Below are positions 1 through 14,767 of a stretch of DNA of 64,000 nt, one piece after another. Position 1 is the first letter of the stretch, and each line of letters begins with the position of its first letter. The position numbers and the translations under genes are program-made. Source of the DNA: Castanea sativa (lineage: Eukaryota; Streptophyta; Magnoliopsida; Fagales; Fagaceae); contig NC_134013.1 in NCBI RefSeq assembly GCF_040712315.1, positions 2,019,001 through 2,083,000 on the forward strand, given 5' to 3'. The notes below the pieces were generated by a model. It saw only the letters and a list, made by a program, of their open reading frames with translations. It did no database searches and was not told where the DNA came from.

Positions 1-1041
1 AGAAGCCTTTAAAAACGTGCTTAGGGTTTCCTTTATATAGTGGGAAAAGTAGATCTGGAACCCTAATCCTTAATAGGCTTGGGTTGGGTTGGAAAAATCT
101 GCAGAAAAACAATCTACACGACTTTCGATCGGTCGAGTCTAATTCTCGATCGATCGAGCCAGGTAGAATTGCACAGTAAATTCTGCAGCAACTCGATTCC
201 AACTTTACATATAAGACACATACTTTGAGCAATCCAAACAAGACTAAAACGTTTTGATCATGGTTTGCCAACATTACAAATTAGTGTTCTAATACATTTA
301 AATCTAAAGTTCTTAGAACCTAACAAACTCAGTTAAATTGCATGTAGATGTTATAATTTTGAAGTTTCAACATGCTTCCTCCCAACACTCATCTTCTCTA
401 GATGAGTCAATTGCATGGTCATTCGTATAATTATTACTCTTAAACTCAAGTGAACTTATGTGAAATTTTATTTTAAATAGAGATAATGCATGTTTCATTA
501 CATGTTGTCCAATATATATATATATATATTTTTTTTTTGGGGAAAGGGTACTCTCCATTTTTTAGTTTATATATTTTATTTTATAGATCAATAATATACA
601 AAATGTTTTGTAATTCAAAATTTTAAATGGTATAAGATTGAATATATCTTCTTCTTTTTTTGATTTGTAATAGTTAATCTGAATCATGAATTGATTAATT
701 TTAAATTTAATTTGAACCATAATTTTCATTATCCCTTCTCTTCGAATCAAAATTCACTTGTAAGAAGAAAAAAAATAGCAATAAAAGAAACCAACGTATA
801 TAGAAGACAAATATGGAGCAATCCACTTTATTAATTTTTTTTTGGGTAACTTTATACTTTTATAAAGTTACAAGTGGACCTAGTTTTTGACACATGTATA
901 GAACAACTAATAACAGTCAATCCTTAATCCCAACCAAAATTGTGAGGTTGGATATGGAGACTAATCAAGATTGGTCACATGCATTTTTTAACCATTTGTA
1001 ATAACTAAAAGTAATTATATAAATAAAAAGGTTTCTTAATA
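1..1041. other. Gene-free flank, possible old LTR fragment at left edge
   Basis: I see no gene here. Positions 115-165 carry clustered GATCGATC/CGATCGG words in a more GC-rich stretch (about 60-200), followed by AT-rich DNA with short A/T runs. The clustered palindromic words and the sharp change in composition suggest a fragment of a repeat, perhaps the edge of an LTR running in from the left, but no terminus or target-site duplication is visible. The right part (about 780-1041) is probably the 3' untranslated and downstream region of the minus-strand peroxidase gene. Confidence 0.3.
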
Positions 1042-4083
<3,042 letters not shown>

Positions 4084-4137
4084 GACTTTACTAAAACAAG
4101 AAAACCTTATACCTCATAACTGGTTAAATCCTACTGA

Positions 4138-4145
4138 TATTTATA
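4138..4145 (-). promoter_or_regulatory. Putative TATA box of the peroxidase gene
   Basis: On the minus strand this reads TATAAATA in the context GGCTATAAATATC. It lies about 55 bp upstream of the start codon at 4083, so a start site some 30 bp downstream would give a short 5' untranslated leader of about 25-30 nt. This is the best TATA match near the gene. Confidence 0.6.
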
Positions 4146-4371
4146 GCCATTAGTGCTGCAGTAGTGAAACCGCATTTTTCTTTCTAAAAATAATTAATTT
4201 ATGTAAATATTGTGGAGTACAGAAGGGCATCCAGTCAACCTCTTTTGCATTTAACGAAAATGGTTTTTGGTAGAGGTTAAAAGAAAGTGCATGAAGCGAC
4301 AAGGATTTCTCAATATCATAAATAACGGGAAATTGACAAAAAATATGAGTTTCATTTTATTTAAGGTTTTA

Positions 4372-4376
<5 letters not shown>

Positions 4377-4412
<36 letters not shown>
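4377..4412. repeat. (TA)n microsatellite
   Basis: About 17 uninterrupted TA units lie upstream of the peroxidase gene, followed at 4549-4581 by an uninterrupted (TC)n run. Neither has a coding explanation. Confidence 0.9.
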
Positions 4413-4414
<2 letters not shown>

Positions 4415-4545
4415 ACATAAACGAAGAAAAGAAAAAAGAAATATAAATACATGCCATTTTTTTTTTTTTTTTGAGAAAAAAATACATACCAGTTTATTAT
4501 GAGTTTTCAAATCAATTATTCTAGACTAAAATAAGGTATATGTAA

Positions 4546-4586
<41 letters not shown>

Positions 4587-4588
4587 GT

Positions 4589-4850
4589 TCCAATTTAGTA
4601 GCATATTGTATAATTTCGTAAGAAATTATAAAAAATATTATAAATTGCTTAATATATTTAATATACATTTTTTTTTCAATTTTGGTCGAGTTTTCAAGCA
4701 AAATAAACATATGATTGCTATAATATAAAAAATTTAAACACAGAATTGAAAAAGTGTGTATTCAATTTAGTAACATAATTATAGAATTTTAATGTAATTT
4801 CATAAGATATTATAAAAAACCAACTACTTTAGGGACACTAATTAAGTGAG

Positions 4851-4882
<32 letters not shown>

Positions 4883-4961
4883 TTCAATTTTATTGGTTGA
4901 ATTTTCAAGAAAAATAACATCCATTTGCTATAAATAAAAACACGGAATTATAAACTATGTA
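4589..4961. repeat. Diverged tandem duplication, unit about 180-195 bp
   Basis: Copy 1 (about 4589-4767) and copy 2 (about 4768-4961) share the same order of words: CAATTTAGTA, ATTTCGTAAGA/ATTTCATAAGA, ATTATAAAAAA, TTTCAATTTT, GTTTTCAAG/ATTTTCAAG, ATTGCTATAA/TTTGCTATAA and AACACAGAATT/AACACGGAATT. The second copy has acquired an internal (TA)n. No gene is present. Confidence 0.65.
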
Positions 4962-5324
4962 TATTGTGATAATGGTATTGACACAACTTGGACAAGAAAT
5001 AATTATAATGGGATAAAATTGTAGTTAAATATTGGATTATTTTTATACAAATATAATACATCAAACATTATATTTTTGTTATAAAAATGTATCTTTTTAG
5101 AGTATGTTTATTCATACAATAATATATATATATATATAAAGCTAATACACTTATTTTTTTAATAAATTGTTACAACAAGTGAAGGAGAGATGTAGATTTT
5201 AACGCTAGTGTAAGTTACAAAAATTATCGGCACAATTTTTTTTTTTTCCTTGGGTGAGGAAATTTGAACACTAGTAGTCACTGCCACTTCACATGAAGAG
5301 CACATCACAAAAATACTGAATTAG

Positions 5325-6672
5325 AAAGCTCAATGCAATTTATAAAACAGCTTCAAAGAATGTCAAAGTTTGTGCATCAACATCGATGGACTATGTACGC
5401 AATGGCACGCTGGCTACGTCATACTTCCATTACTTCTCTGGCTTGAAATTATTGAAACATTAAAAAGAAATAAGAGAGAGATAGAAAATGACTGATAATA
5501 ATTGAATTAGTTGTAAAAAGATGCTGGACACACAGATAATACAAAGGATAAGAAGGAAAAAAAAAAGGCATGGGATTTTTAGAGATTCTTAAAAGGATGC
5601 GTGGTTCTAGTTCTACACTGTGGAATTTTCCAAGCTCATAACTAATCAATCTCTAAAACACGTACAGCCAAAGCAGTTTCAACAGCAGGGATTTTTGGTA
5701 TATCCCTTCAAATAGGCTTGTAGGAATCTGTTAACGTTCCAAATTGCCAAACCTCAACACCTACTATCAGACAAATTAAAGGTGGCCTTGTGGGTGATTT
5801 GTAGTTTCTAAAAGTCTATTCTCATGCCTAGAAATTTCAACTTCATAAGGCTAATGCATTAATGAATATAAGCCATGCAATTGTCTCTTGCCTTAAAAAA
5901 AATAAAAAAATAAAAAGAGTGAATCAACATCGACGGACTGTGTACGCAAGAGATTGAATTTTTGGCATTTATCTCGCATAGGTCGAAAGCTCAATACAAT
6001 TCATAAAACAACTTCAGAGAATGTCAGTTTGTGCATCAACATCGACGGACTGTGTACGCAATGGCACGCTAACTATATACGTCATACTTCCATTACTTCT
6101 CTGGCTTGAAATTATTGAAATATTAAAAAAAAAAAAAGAGAAAGAAAGAAAATGACTGATAGTAATTGAATTCGTTTTAAAAAGATGCTGGTCAGACAGA
6201 TAATACAAAGGATCATCAGGAAAAAAAAAAAAAAAAGGCATGGGATTTTTAGAGATTCTTAAAAGGATGCATGGTTCTAGTTCCACACTGGAATTTTCCA
6301 AGCTCATAATTAATCAATCTCTAAAACACAGCCAAAAAAGTCTTCAAGAACAGGGATTTTTGGCATTAGCTGATGTTGAATCTACGATAATATTCCTTCA
6401 AATTGGCTTGTAGGAATCTGCTAACGTTCCAAATTGCCAAACCTGGCCTAGTGGGTGATTTGTAGTTTTCTAAAAGACTATTCTCATGCCTATAAATTTC
6501 AACTTCATCTGGCTAAATCATTGAATCTAAGCCATGCAATTGTCTCTTGCCATTTAATAATTAAGAAAAGTTGGTGCCATGTTGATTATTGAACCCACAC
6601 GAGAATGAATTTTCTCAATAAATTATATCAAATTGCCCTCGTTTTTGGCATTTATCTCACATAGGCCGAAAA
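5325..6672. repeat. Tandem duplication, unit about 660-685 bp
   Basis: Copy A (about 5325-5984) and copy B (about 5985-6672) align along their length. Shared landmarks include AAAGCTCAAT, GTGCATCAACATCGA, GGACT(A/G)TGTACGCAATGG, GGCATGGGATTTTTAGAG, CCATGCAATTGTCTCTTGCC and, at the end of each unit, GGCATTTATCTC(G/A)CATAGG. The GTACGCAA segment also recurs at about 5926-5955 near the end of copy A. The open frames in it are just the two copies of the same non-coding sequence read on the minus strand. I recognise no gene or transposon termini. Confidence 0.75.
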
Positions 6673-8291
6673 GAGAACATGGCAACAACACACAAGTTGG
6701 CGAGACATGCACAATGGATTGAGATGAAGAAGAAGTATGGATTGATGAAGTACACATTTTCTTGCTATATGTACTAGGCTACTTGCAGTAGATAACCCAG
6801 TCAAAAATGAATAAAAAGGTCACCTTTCCTCTTAGAAAAATAAAAAGGAAAGGTCCTCGGTACGTGTTATTATATTATTTTGAGAAAATTCAGTCAAGCC
6901 CACGTGTTATTTATATGTAGCCCAGCAAAAAACCAACAACAACAACTACAAAATGTTTTCAATTTGGGGGGTTTAGGTTCTTTTCTTCATCTATCTATAC
7001 TATTTATAATAAAAATTTTCTCTTTGGACTAAACTTTTATGTGACTCAGAAATGCTCCTAAAACCTATGTTTAATAGGGACAAAACTTGAGAACAACTTG
7101 ATAAAAATATATCTCCAATTCCATGTAAAATGCCTACAAAATAGAACACTCTTCTACTAATCCATGTTTTTAAAACAAACTTATCCAAAAAATTAAAATT
7201 AAAAAAAGAAAAACTTTTTCAGTCCACTTTGATATTTCACTCAAGGCCAAGTTCCAACTTTTTTTTTTTTTTTAACTTTATAAAAACTCATCAGTTTCTT
7301 TTATTTATTTTTGAATTTTTGGTTTGCTTAATTCCTAATCTCATGTACATTAGACCAAAAAAAAAAAAAAAAGCCTCATTGCACACACAAAATGCATGCA
7401 ATGAGGCTATTATTACATAATGATAAGCAACAAAATCTTTGTAAATGTTTCATTATTTCAGCTCGACTTACAAACAACAAACTTCTCATCCGTGACAGAT
7501 AGATAAAGTGGATTGCAGGAGTGAACAATTTTGATACCAAATAATAAACAAATGGCTAATCCCAAATGGAAGAGAAAATGATACTTCTAATTATAACAAA
7601 TTTGCTTGAGTTATAATGAATTTCTTTTTTTTTTTTACCAAAAGTAAAATGAAAAATATTTTTACACATTTGTTAACATACACTTTGCACATATATACAA
7701 TATCTATAATTTCATGTGATATTTACATCTTTTAAGTATATTTACGTTTAACACATGAAATGAATAATGTGTAATAATGTTTGTGCAGTAAAAATAAGTG
7801 CCAAAAAAATATGTTTATAAATGTGTATATGTCATATTATGATTTCATTGCCATTTAATCTATTGTTGGTGGTGTGCTATTTATTCATTCTTCTTTCTCT
7901 AAAATTTTTCTCAAGTTTAGTAGGAAAATGATCCCCTCTCATTTAGCCACACAAATAAATAGGGTTATAAGATGGGGCGGTACAAGTACAACTGGACCTG
8001 CTGCAAGATTTGTTAAGCATTTTGCCTTCTCAAAAAAAAAATAAAAAATAGACTAATGAGTACTTAGGAAATGGGGTATCACCAATCCACTGCCAAACGC
8101 TAAACAGTAATCGAATTGCAAGCGGATTTGACTAGATTGATGGGAAATATAAACATTGAAAGTAGTTGACTGGAGGATATGCCTGACTTCTAGAAGCCGG
8201 TGGTGTAATATTAAGTTTTTTGTTAAAACAAAAAGAAGAAAATAAAATGATATAGAAAGAAACTTCTTTGAACTTCTAATAACGGCTGAAA
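6673..8291. other. Gene-free intergenic DNA
   Basis: AT-rich sequence with homopolymer runs (7260-7273, 7350-7371, 7623-7635). I see no coding frame with family similarity and no clear transposon ends. Confidence 0.5.
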
Positions 8292-8655
8292 TAGCGGCGG
8301 CGCCACCCTAAGGCAAGGGTACTTGAAAACAAAATTATATATAATAATTTAAAATTTTTATTTGTTTATCCCTCAAAAAAAATTTGGGAACATTCTTAGT
8401 TTTTTTGTTTTTTATGCCAATAAAATTAAATTTTGTTCAATAATTTGTTTTACGTTCAGTGAATAAACGATTACTTGGTTATGTACATTAAAAGAAATGT
8501 AACTTGTAGCATTGATAATGAGACTATTATGCATGTTTTTGCGTGTTTTTTTTTTTTGTTATTGTTGTCAATATATGAATTTCTCTTTTTATTAAATTGT
8601 ATAATTTATGCTTCTTAAAGAACACTTTGAAAAAAAACTCCTAGAGCCGCCACTG
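8292..8655. mobile_element. Probable degraded hAT-like element
   Basis: The left edge TAGCGGCGGCGCCACC and the right edge, read on the minus strand as CAGTGGCGGCTCTAGG, are imperfect inverted termini of the CAGTGGCGG type often seen on plant hAT elements. The interior is AT-rich and non-coding. I could not find a convincing 8-bp TSD, so the boundaries are approximate. Confidence 0.4.
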
Positions 8656-8828
8656 GTTATAATAACATCCTAATATATTTGAATATACCCTCTCAAATTC
8701 AAGATGAAAGCTTGAAGATGTCACGAGTTTGGAATGAAAGTTCCTGCAGAAAGAAAAAGATGTCACGAGTTTGGAATGAAAGTTCCTGCGAAAAGAAATT
8801 AACCTTAGGCCATAAATGACCAAATCAG

Positions 8829-9483
8829 CTAGGAAGCACGGACGCGGCGCTGGAGGTGCCGCACCCGCATCCGACGCGGCGCGACGCGGCGACGCGCGAG
8901 GGACGCCGCTGCTCACGCGTTGGTGCAGCGTCGGGCCGCGTCGGCCACGTGTTTTCGTTTTTTTTTCCAGCCGACTCACGCCGACGTGGCTTGAATCGCG
9001 ACGACGCGGCGCCGATTCAAGCCGATTCGGCCAGAATCGGGCTGTTTCGGCTGTATCGGGCCGTATCGGCCGGCGACCGAAACGGCCGAAACAGGCCGAA
9101 ACAGGCCGAAAATCATGCTGCAACAGCCGAAATCGGCTCTAAATGAGACCCAAAAACCCTAAATCTATCCTTCCTTAATTTTATTTTGAATATTTGTTGC
9201 TTCTTTTGTGTTTTCTTTTTGGTTTTGTGTTGTGTTTTGTGTTTCTTGCTTTTTTTCTTTCTTTGTTTTGTGAATCAAGGCATAGTAAATTAGTAATATG
9301 TTTTTTAAGAATATTTTAATAGTAAAAATATATAGAAAATATAAATAAAAATATTTTTAATAATTTTTTAATTGCCGAGTCCCGCCGCACCAGCACCCAC
9401 CTTTTTCAAAAATTGCCGAGTCCCGCACCCGTACCCGTACCCGCACCCGCACTCGCACCCGCACCCGCACCCGTGCTTCATAG
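8829..9483. mobile_element. Non-autonomous hAT element with GC-rich subterminal repeats
   Basis: A perfect 8-bp TSD, CAAATCAG, flanks the element at 8821-8828 and 9484-9491. Terminal inverted repeats (TIRs): left CTAGGAAGCACGGACGCGG; right, read on the minus strand, CTATGAAGCACGGGTGCGG. The left subterminal 300 bp are extremely GC-rich, with repeated GACGCGGCG, GCCGATTCGG and GGCCGAAACA words. The right subterminal region is an array of CACCCG/TACCCG hexamers. Such arrays are typical transposase-binding regions. The middle is AT-rich. Long open frames on both strands in the GC-rich arm come from base composition and encode nothing recognisable. It shares termini with the element at 37802-38257. 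Confidence 0.88.
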
Positions 9484-9491
9484 CAAATCAG

Positions 9492-9824
9492 ACGTAGAAT
9501 GGATTGAGCTTGACATGAATTGAAATGTCCAAGATCGTAGTAAATGACAACTATTAATTAATGATGGATGGAGGCCGAAAGATGACTATTGTGGCTAGAG
9601 GACAATGCACCAGTGACTAGAGGATACCAACAGAACGGTGGCTCAAGGATTGCATATGCATTTAAGACAAACATTGACAATAACAATGGACAACGACGAA
9701 TAGTGGATTTTCGGCAACAACTTCGATGGCCACAAGAGTGTGGCATGGTTGGCCAAAGATATCATAAAAAGAAAATGTCACAGGAGACAAAAGGTATTGA
9801 TGAAGGAAAGTGTTGTGGTTGGTA
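9492..9824. other. Gene-free spacer
   Basis: A stretch between the hAT element and the copia insertion. It has open frames on both strands of up to about 80 codons, but no family similarity that I recognise. Confidence 0.4.
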
Positions 9825-9968
9825 CTAATTAAAGGAATAGAGTATACAAAGTTTATGTTGGATTGAAAAACCACACCTATAAAGGTGTATACTATTTTGT
9901 ATTAATATTAAAAGATTATAGACAAATTTTCCTAAATTGTAGAGATTATAATTACAGCAAATTACAAT

Positions 9969-11565
9969 CAGGGATGGCCCAAGGCCTAGGCAACTTAGAC
10001 TTAGGCCTAAGGCCCCACAGCAAAATAAAAAAATCTCTATTAAAAAAAGGCACCATCTCCCTTCGTAAAAGACCAAAAATTTTATAAAAATATAACATTT
10101 TTTAAATAATTGATACTTTTTTTTAAGAGTGATTGTGGGGGGTAAAAGTTCCCGAATAAACATTTGGGTTTTGAGCTTTATTGACGGGTATCAGTTTGTT
10201 TTTGGTTAAGGCCTCCAGGCCCACAAGTCAATATGCACTATAAAGGTTCGAGGAGTTGTCCGAGGAGAAATGTCTCCTCGGACCTCGGACTGGCCCGGCA
10301 ATGACCCTGAGACTCGTCAAGAAGGTTAAAGGCAGAATTCTGGAAAAATTAATGGGTAAGAGGGTGATCCAAGCACCCTCTAGACGCAAGGATGTGATAG
10401 AAATATCTAGGGAAAACGCTGCTACCTCCACATTAAAGATCCTGCATCTACCTCCCTAGCCGCATTAATGGGGAAATGACCTCTGAACAATAGAATTAAA
10501 CCTTCCTGCTATTATTTAAAGACTTCAAGAAGGTGGTGGATGGGACAAGTATCTAAGGGAAAGATTTGTATGACATGTGGATGAACAGTGAAGAGGAAGA
10601 AGTATATAAGGAGACGAGAGAGGAAAGAGAAGGGGATTGGCTCTTAAACTAAAAAGAGAACTAAGAATTGTAAACTTTGGCCTAAAAAGAGAGTATTTAT
10701 ACAAATCGTCCTCGACTTACGTCCGAGGAGATATATTTGTCATATTCGTTCATCATTTGCACAGATTGTAACATTTTAGTTTGCTAATCAAACCTCCAAC
10801 ATCCCGAACCTAGATTTCAAACCCATACTCTACAAATTATATTGTATAAGGCTCATTGGGTCTGAACCCAACATTTATTTTTGGGTCCGGGTACAATTGT
10901 GCACTTACAGTGATGCTAAAGATATCACAAATTTTACTATAGATTTAATTGACATATCACCTATCACATAAAAATGTAATAATTCAAATACAAATAAATT
11001 AAGTTGTTGAAATTTATCAATTACTAATATTATATTGTGAACATTTTGTAATATCTTTAGTATTTTTTTTTTCAATTTCTAACAAGGCTTCCAAAATAGG
11101 AGACCAATAGAAATTTAAACCAATTGAAACCCTAAAATGTTTCAATCATCAATGATGACTAATCTCCTCTAATAGTTTGAGACTTTAATTTTTGTAAACT
11201 AATCTCCTACAAAGCCACACACCAAATAATATTTATCTCTTTCTCTTAAAAAGAATATATAAAATTAAAATTTAGATTACAACTATACTTAACTATGCAT
11301 AGTCATATATCCAAGTTAAGGTAAGTTTATTTTTTTAAAAAAAATTAGTTCTTTTTGTTTGAATTTATGGTTCAACTATGATATTCAATCCTCTATGTAA
11401 AATTATCCTTAGTTTAGTTAATATTATTCATCAATTTCTGTATTTACATCAAATTAATCTTAATTTAATTAGTATTATATAATTTAATTTAATTAATGTG
11501 TACATATAAAAAGGCCCCATATAAAATTTTCGCCTTAGGCTCCAAATTTTCTTGGGCTGGCCCTG
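9969..11565. mobile_element. Non-autonomous hAT element inserted in the copia 3' LTR
   Basis: The termini are CAGGGATGGCCCAAGG on the left and, read on the minus strand, CAGGGCCAGCCCAAGA on the right. The 8-bp flanks are ATTACAAT (9961-9968) and ATTAGAAT (11566-11573), a TSD with one mismatch. Further inside, CTTAGGCCTAAGGCCCC and GGCCCC...GCCTTAGG repeat the inverted pattern. Removing it joins the copia LTR in line with the intact 5' LTR at 14467-14762, which proves the insertion. About 816 bp remain after removing the nested solo LTR. No transposase reading frame is seen. Confidence 0.85.
10134..10909. mobile_element. Solo LTR nested inside the hAT element
   Basis: This 776-bp segment starts TGTGGGG and ends CTTACA, with a perfect 5-bp TSD GTGAT at 10129-10133 and 10910-10914. 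It has a TATA-like TATATAAG at 10603-10610. It shares blocks with the solo LTR at 30764-31419 in the same orientation, for example CTAGCCGCAT(T/A), GACCTCTGAACAAT and CTCTACAAATT. No internal retrotransposon region is present, so it is a solo LTR left by recombination between two LTRs. Confidence 0.87.
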
Positions 11566-12048
11566 ATTAGAATTATATAAAAGCTAAAGTCATGGGATGT
11601 GCTAGGGAGGAGATAATCACGGGAGTGATATTGGCTGATATATGTTTGGCAAGTATTAGCATTTGAATTGGACTCTTTTATATCAATATGTGTGGACTCT
11701 TTGCTGGCAATATTTGACTTTGAATTAGACACATCAATCTTCTAATTATCACACCCCCACAAGGTAATGGGACAAGAGCGTACCATAAGCGTGTTTGTCA
11801 ATAATTTGAAGCACGCAGAACTGCAGAAGAAAGCCCTTTGGGGAAACATTTGCCACCTGATCTGTAGTACAAATTTAGCTAACATCAAGCTCCTTGTGAA
11901 CAACTTTCTCACGCATATAATTGTTATCTACTTCCAAATGTTTATTGCAAGCATGAAACACCGGATTTGAAGCTAAAGAGATAGAACTAATATTGTCACA
12001 CCAAATAAGCGGTGTTGATAGAGAGACATCCAAATCTTTGAACAATGA

Positions 12049-14264
12049 TCAAAGCCATGAAATCTTAGTTATAGAACATGCCAATTGACGGTATTTTGCT
12101 TCAGTGCTTGAGCGAGATACAGTACAGTGTTTCTTGGCTCTCCAAGATATGGGATTATATCCAAGATAAATACAATAGCCACCAATAGAGCGACAGTTAT
12201 CAGGGTTTTCAACATAATTAGCATTTGAATAGGCTTCTAAACATAGAGAACCAGGCTGATAAAAGAGACCATGAGCAGAGTACTCTTCAAATAACGCAAT
12301 ATTCTTTTGATAGCAATCTAGTGAGTTGTTGTAGGTTGATGCATGAATTGACACACTTGGTTTACTACAAAAGAGATATCCGGACAAGTGAGTGTCAAAT
12401 ATTGTAACGCCCCGACAACACTTTGATATTCAATAAGATCAGGAAGAAGATCACCATCATAAAGACTCAATTTATGTTGAGTGTCAGTAGGAGAAGAAAT
12501 AGGCTTGACATCTTGAAACTTTGTGCGATGTAATAGATCCATGGTATATTTTGTTTGAGTTAGGTACAAACCACCAAAGCTATATATTGCCTCAAGACCA
12601 AGGAAAAAAATGCAAAGGACCTAAATCCTTCATAGAAAATTGTTTCCCAAGGTTCTGTATAAGCTTAAAAATTTGAGATGAACTATTCTCTGTGATCTAA
12701 ATATTATCAACATAAATAAGTAGAATAATGATCAAAGCACCCTTACGAAATGTGAAGAAGGAGTAATCAGCCTTAGACTCACATAAACCGAGCTCCTCTA
12801 AATAGTCAGAAAATCTTTGAAACCATTGTCGAGGAGCTTGTTTTAAACCATAGAGGGACTTATGAGGCTTACAGATATGGTGTGAATAATTAGGATCAAT
12901 GAACCCAGAAGGTTGACGCATATACACATCCTCAAATAATAGGCCAAGGAGAAATGCATTCTGAACATCCAATTGTTGGATAGGCCATTTTTGATGAATG
13001 GCTAAAATAAGAACAATGCGAAAATTGGAGTGTTTCACAACCAGACTAAAAGTCTCTGTATAATCAAGACCTTACTGTTGATTGAAACCATTTGCTACAA
13101 TACGAGCTTTATAGCGCTCAATAATACTATCAAATTTTTCCTTGATTTTAAACACCTAATTATTAGGCAATATGTTCATATTTGAACGAGGAGGGACTAA
13201 TGACCAAGTGCCATTCCGTTGCAAGGCATTAAATTCAACCCTCATAGCATGACACCATTTCGCATGTTTAACCGCTTGGCTATAACAAGTGGGTTCAATC
13301 AAATGAGAATCATATACCACATTCATTGCATATTTTTGATTGGGCCTGAAAATTCCATCTTTTCTTCTAGTGAACATGGAGTGGGAGGAATTTTCTAGGA
13401 GAGTGTGTGATGTGAGATTAAGTGGTAATGGATTTGGAATGGAAGATGCATTTGAAGTAGAAGTTGTGAGGGATGAAGTAGGTGGTATAATGGGACTGGG
13501 ATGAGAAGCCATAGGAGAAGAACCTACAAGGACCTACAAGATGGTTGCTAGAAATATGAGGAGGAGAGCTTTGTGTGAGGGAAACAAAATCTAGTGGGGT
13601 AGGCATTTGAGGAGTTTGAGGTATAAAAGGGGAAATGGGTGGAGGTCTAGAATAAGAAGGTGATGTATGTAGCTGAGTTCGTTGAATCATTTCTAGTGTA
13701 GGTACCAAAGATTCCAGGGAGCCCTTCTCTGCAGAAATAGTGTTCATAGTCTCTTCAAATGGGTATGAAGAATCATAAAAAATAACATGACGGGATAAAT
13801 AGACACGACCCGTGCTTGAATCAAGGCATCGATATCCTTGATGATTAAGAGAGTAACCCAAAAACACATATTGTTTAGAACAAAATTGCAGCTTATTTGT
13901 ATTATAGGGTCGCAAATAAGGAAAGCATGCACAACCAAAAACTTGAAGACTATCATAAGTGGGAGATTTTTGAAATAGCTATTCATATGGAGTGAGATAA
14001 TTTAAGACTTGAGCTGGAAGTCTATGAATCAAATACACTGCAATGAGGACCAGGTTGCATATGCTGATGTGAAAGAGCCACTGTGGATAGCATTGGTGGG
14101 AAGAGAGAATTATTGGTCCAACTGAGGATCATTTGGTTCTGTTGATGCCAAGTAATATAAGACGGATCCACTTCAGTGGTCTCCTTACCATCTTTGTTAC
14201 ATTTAGATTCTGGAGGACATTGATTTGTACCATCTACAAATCCCATCAAACTCTTGCTCTTCAA
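12049..14264 (-). pseudogene. Copia gag-pol remnant (Gag start, integrase C-part, RT, RNase H)
   Basis: Order on the minus strand: a Gag N-terminal piece at 14045-14264 (LMGFVDGT, then ITWHQQNQMILSW); then, after a deletion, an integrase C-terminal part at 13744-14045 (IHRLPAQVLNYLTPYE, RPYNTNKLQF, YVFLGYSLNHQGYRCLD); then reverse transcriptase at 12697-13300 (GTWSLVPP, QLDVQNAFL, HKSLYGLKQAPRQWF); the RT tail at 12318-12569; and RNase H at 12049-12260 (SWRAKKHCTVSRSSTEAKYR). The rest of Gag, the protease and the integrase catalytic core are missing: the frame jumps from Gag to integrase near 14040. The RT active site, normally YVDD, reads YVDN. Several stops separate the pieces. Confidence 0.9.
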
Positions 14265-14767
14265 AATAGGAACAATCTGAACCCTGAATGATTGGGTAAT
14301 TGGTTCTGTCTAGTTTAATTGACATGAATCCTGAATGACTGGGTACCACAACACTAGTTGAAGAATTGGTGGATTCCATTGAAATTAGCTAAAGCAAAGA
14401 AAAGAGAAAAGCTGAAGATTTTTTTTTTTTTTTTTCTAAAGGTTGGTGGACATAGCTCTAAAACCATAAAGGAATAGAGAATACAAAGTTTATGTTGGGT
14501 TGAGAAACCACACCCAGTAAGACATATGTTGTTTTATATTAACACTAAAAGATTATAGACAAACTTCCCCGAATGGTAGAGATTACAATTACAGCAAATT
14601 ACAATTACAAAAAATTAGCTTAAGTCAAGGGATGTGCTACGGAGAAGAGAATCACGGGAGTGATATTGACTGATTTATGTTTGGCAAGTATTAGAATTTG
14701 AATTGGACTCTTTGTTGGCAATATTTGACTTTGAATTGGGCACATCAATCTTCTGATTATCACTAAT

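Larger units (their letters stand above)
9830..14762 (-). mobile_element. Defective Ty1/copia LTR retrotransposon (minus strand), with nested insertions
   Basis: The element reads on the minus strand. The 5' LTR is 14467-14762 (296 bp). The 3' LTR is 9830-11751 and is split by a hAT insertion; without it about 317 bp remain. A 5-bp TSD, CTAAT on the plus strand, lies at 9825-9829 and 14763-14767. Just inside the 5' LTR the minus strand reads TGGTTTTAGAGCTATG (14451-14466), a mutated initiator-tRNA-Met primer-binding site (consensus TGGTATCAGAGC). Just inside the 3' LTR is the purine tract TGTGGGGGTG (11750-11759). The coding part is heavily broken: Gag start, a late integrase part, reverse transcriptase and RNase H remain, with stops and frameshifts. 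It cannot move on its own. Confidence 0.92.

Noticed and set aside
8641..9146. Long open frames on both strands (160, 108 and 96 codons), Arg/Ala/Pro-rich
   Set aside because: They lie in the CG-rich arm of the hAT element; low stop frequency follows from composition. No domain, no splice or promoter support.
9412..9480. CACCCG repeat array considered as a CRISPR or telomere-like array
   Set aside because: Plant nuclear context; units are irregular 6-mers within hAT subterminal DNA with a matched TIR and TSD.
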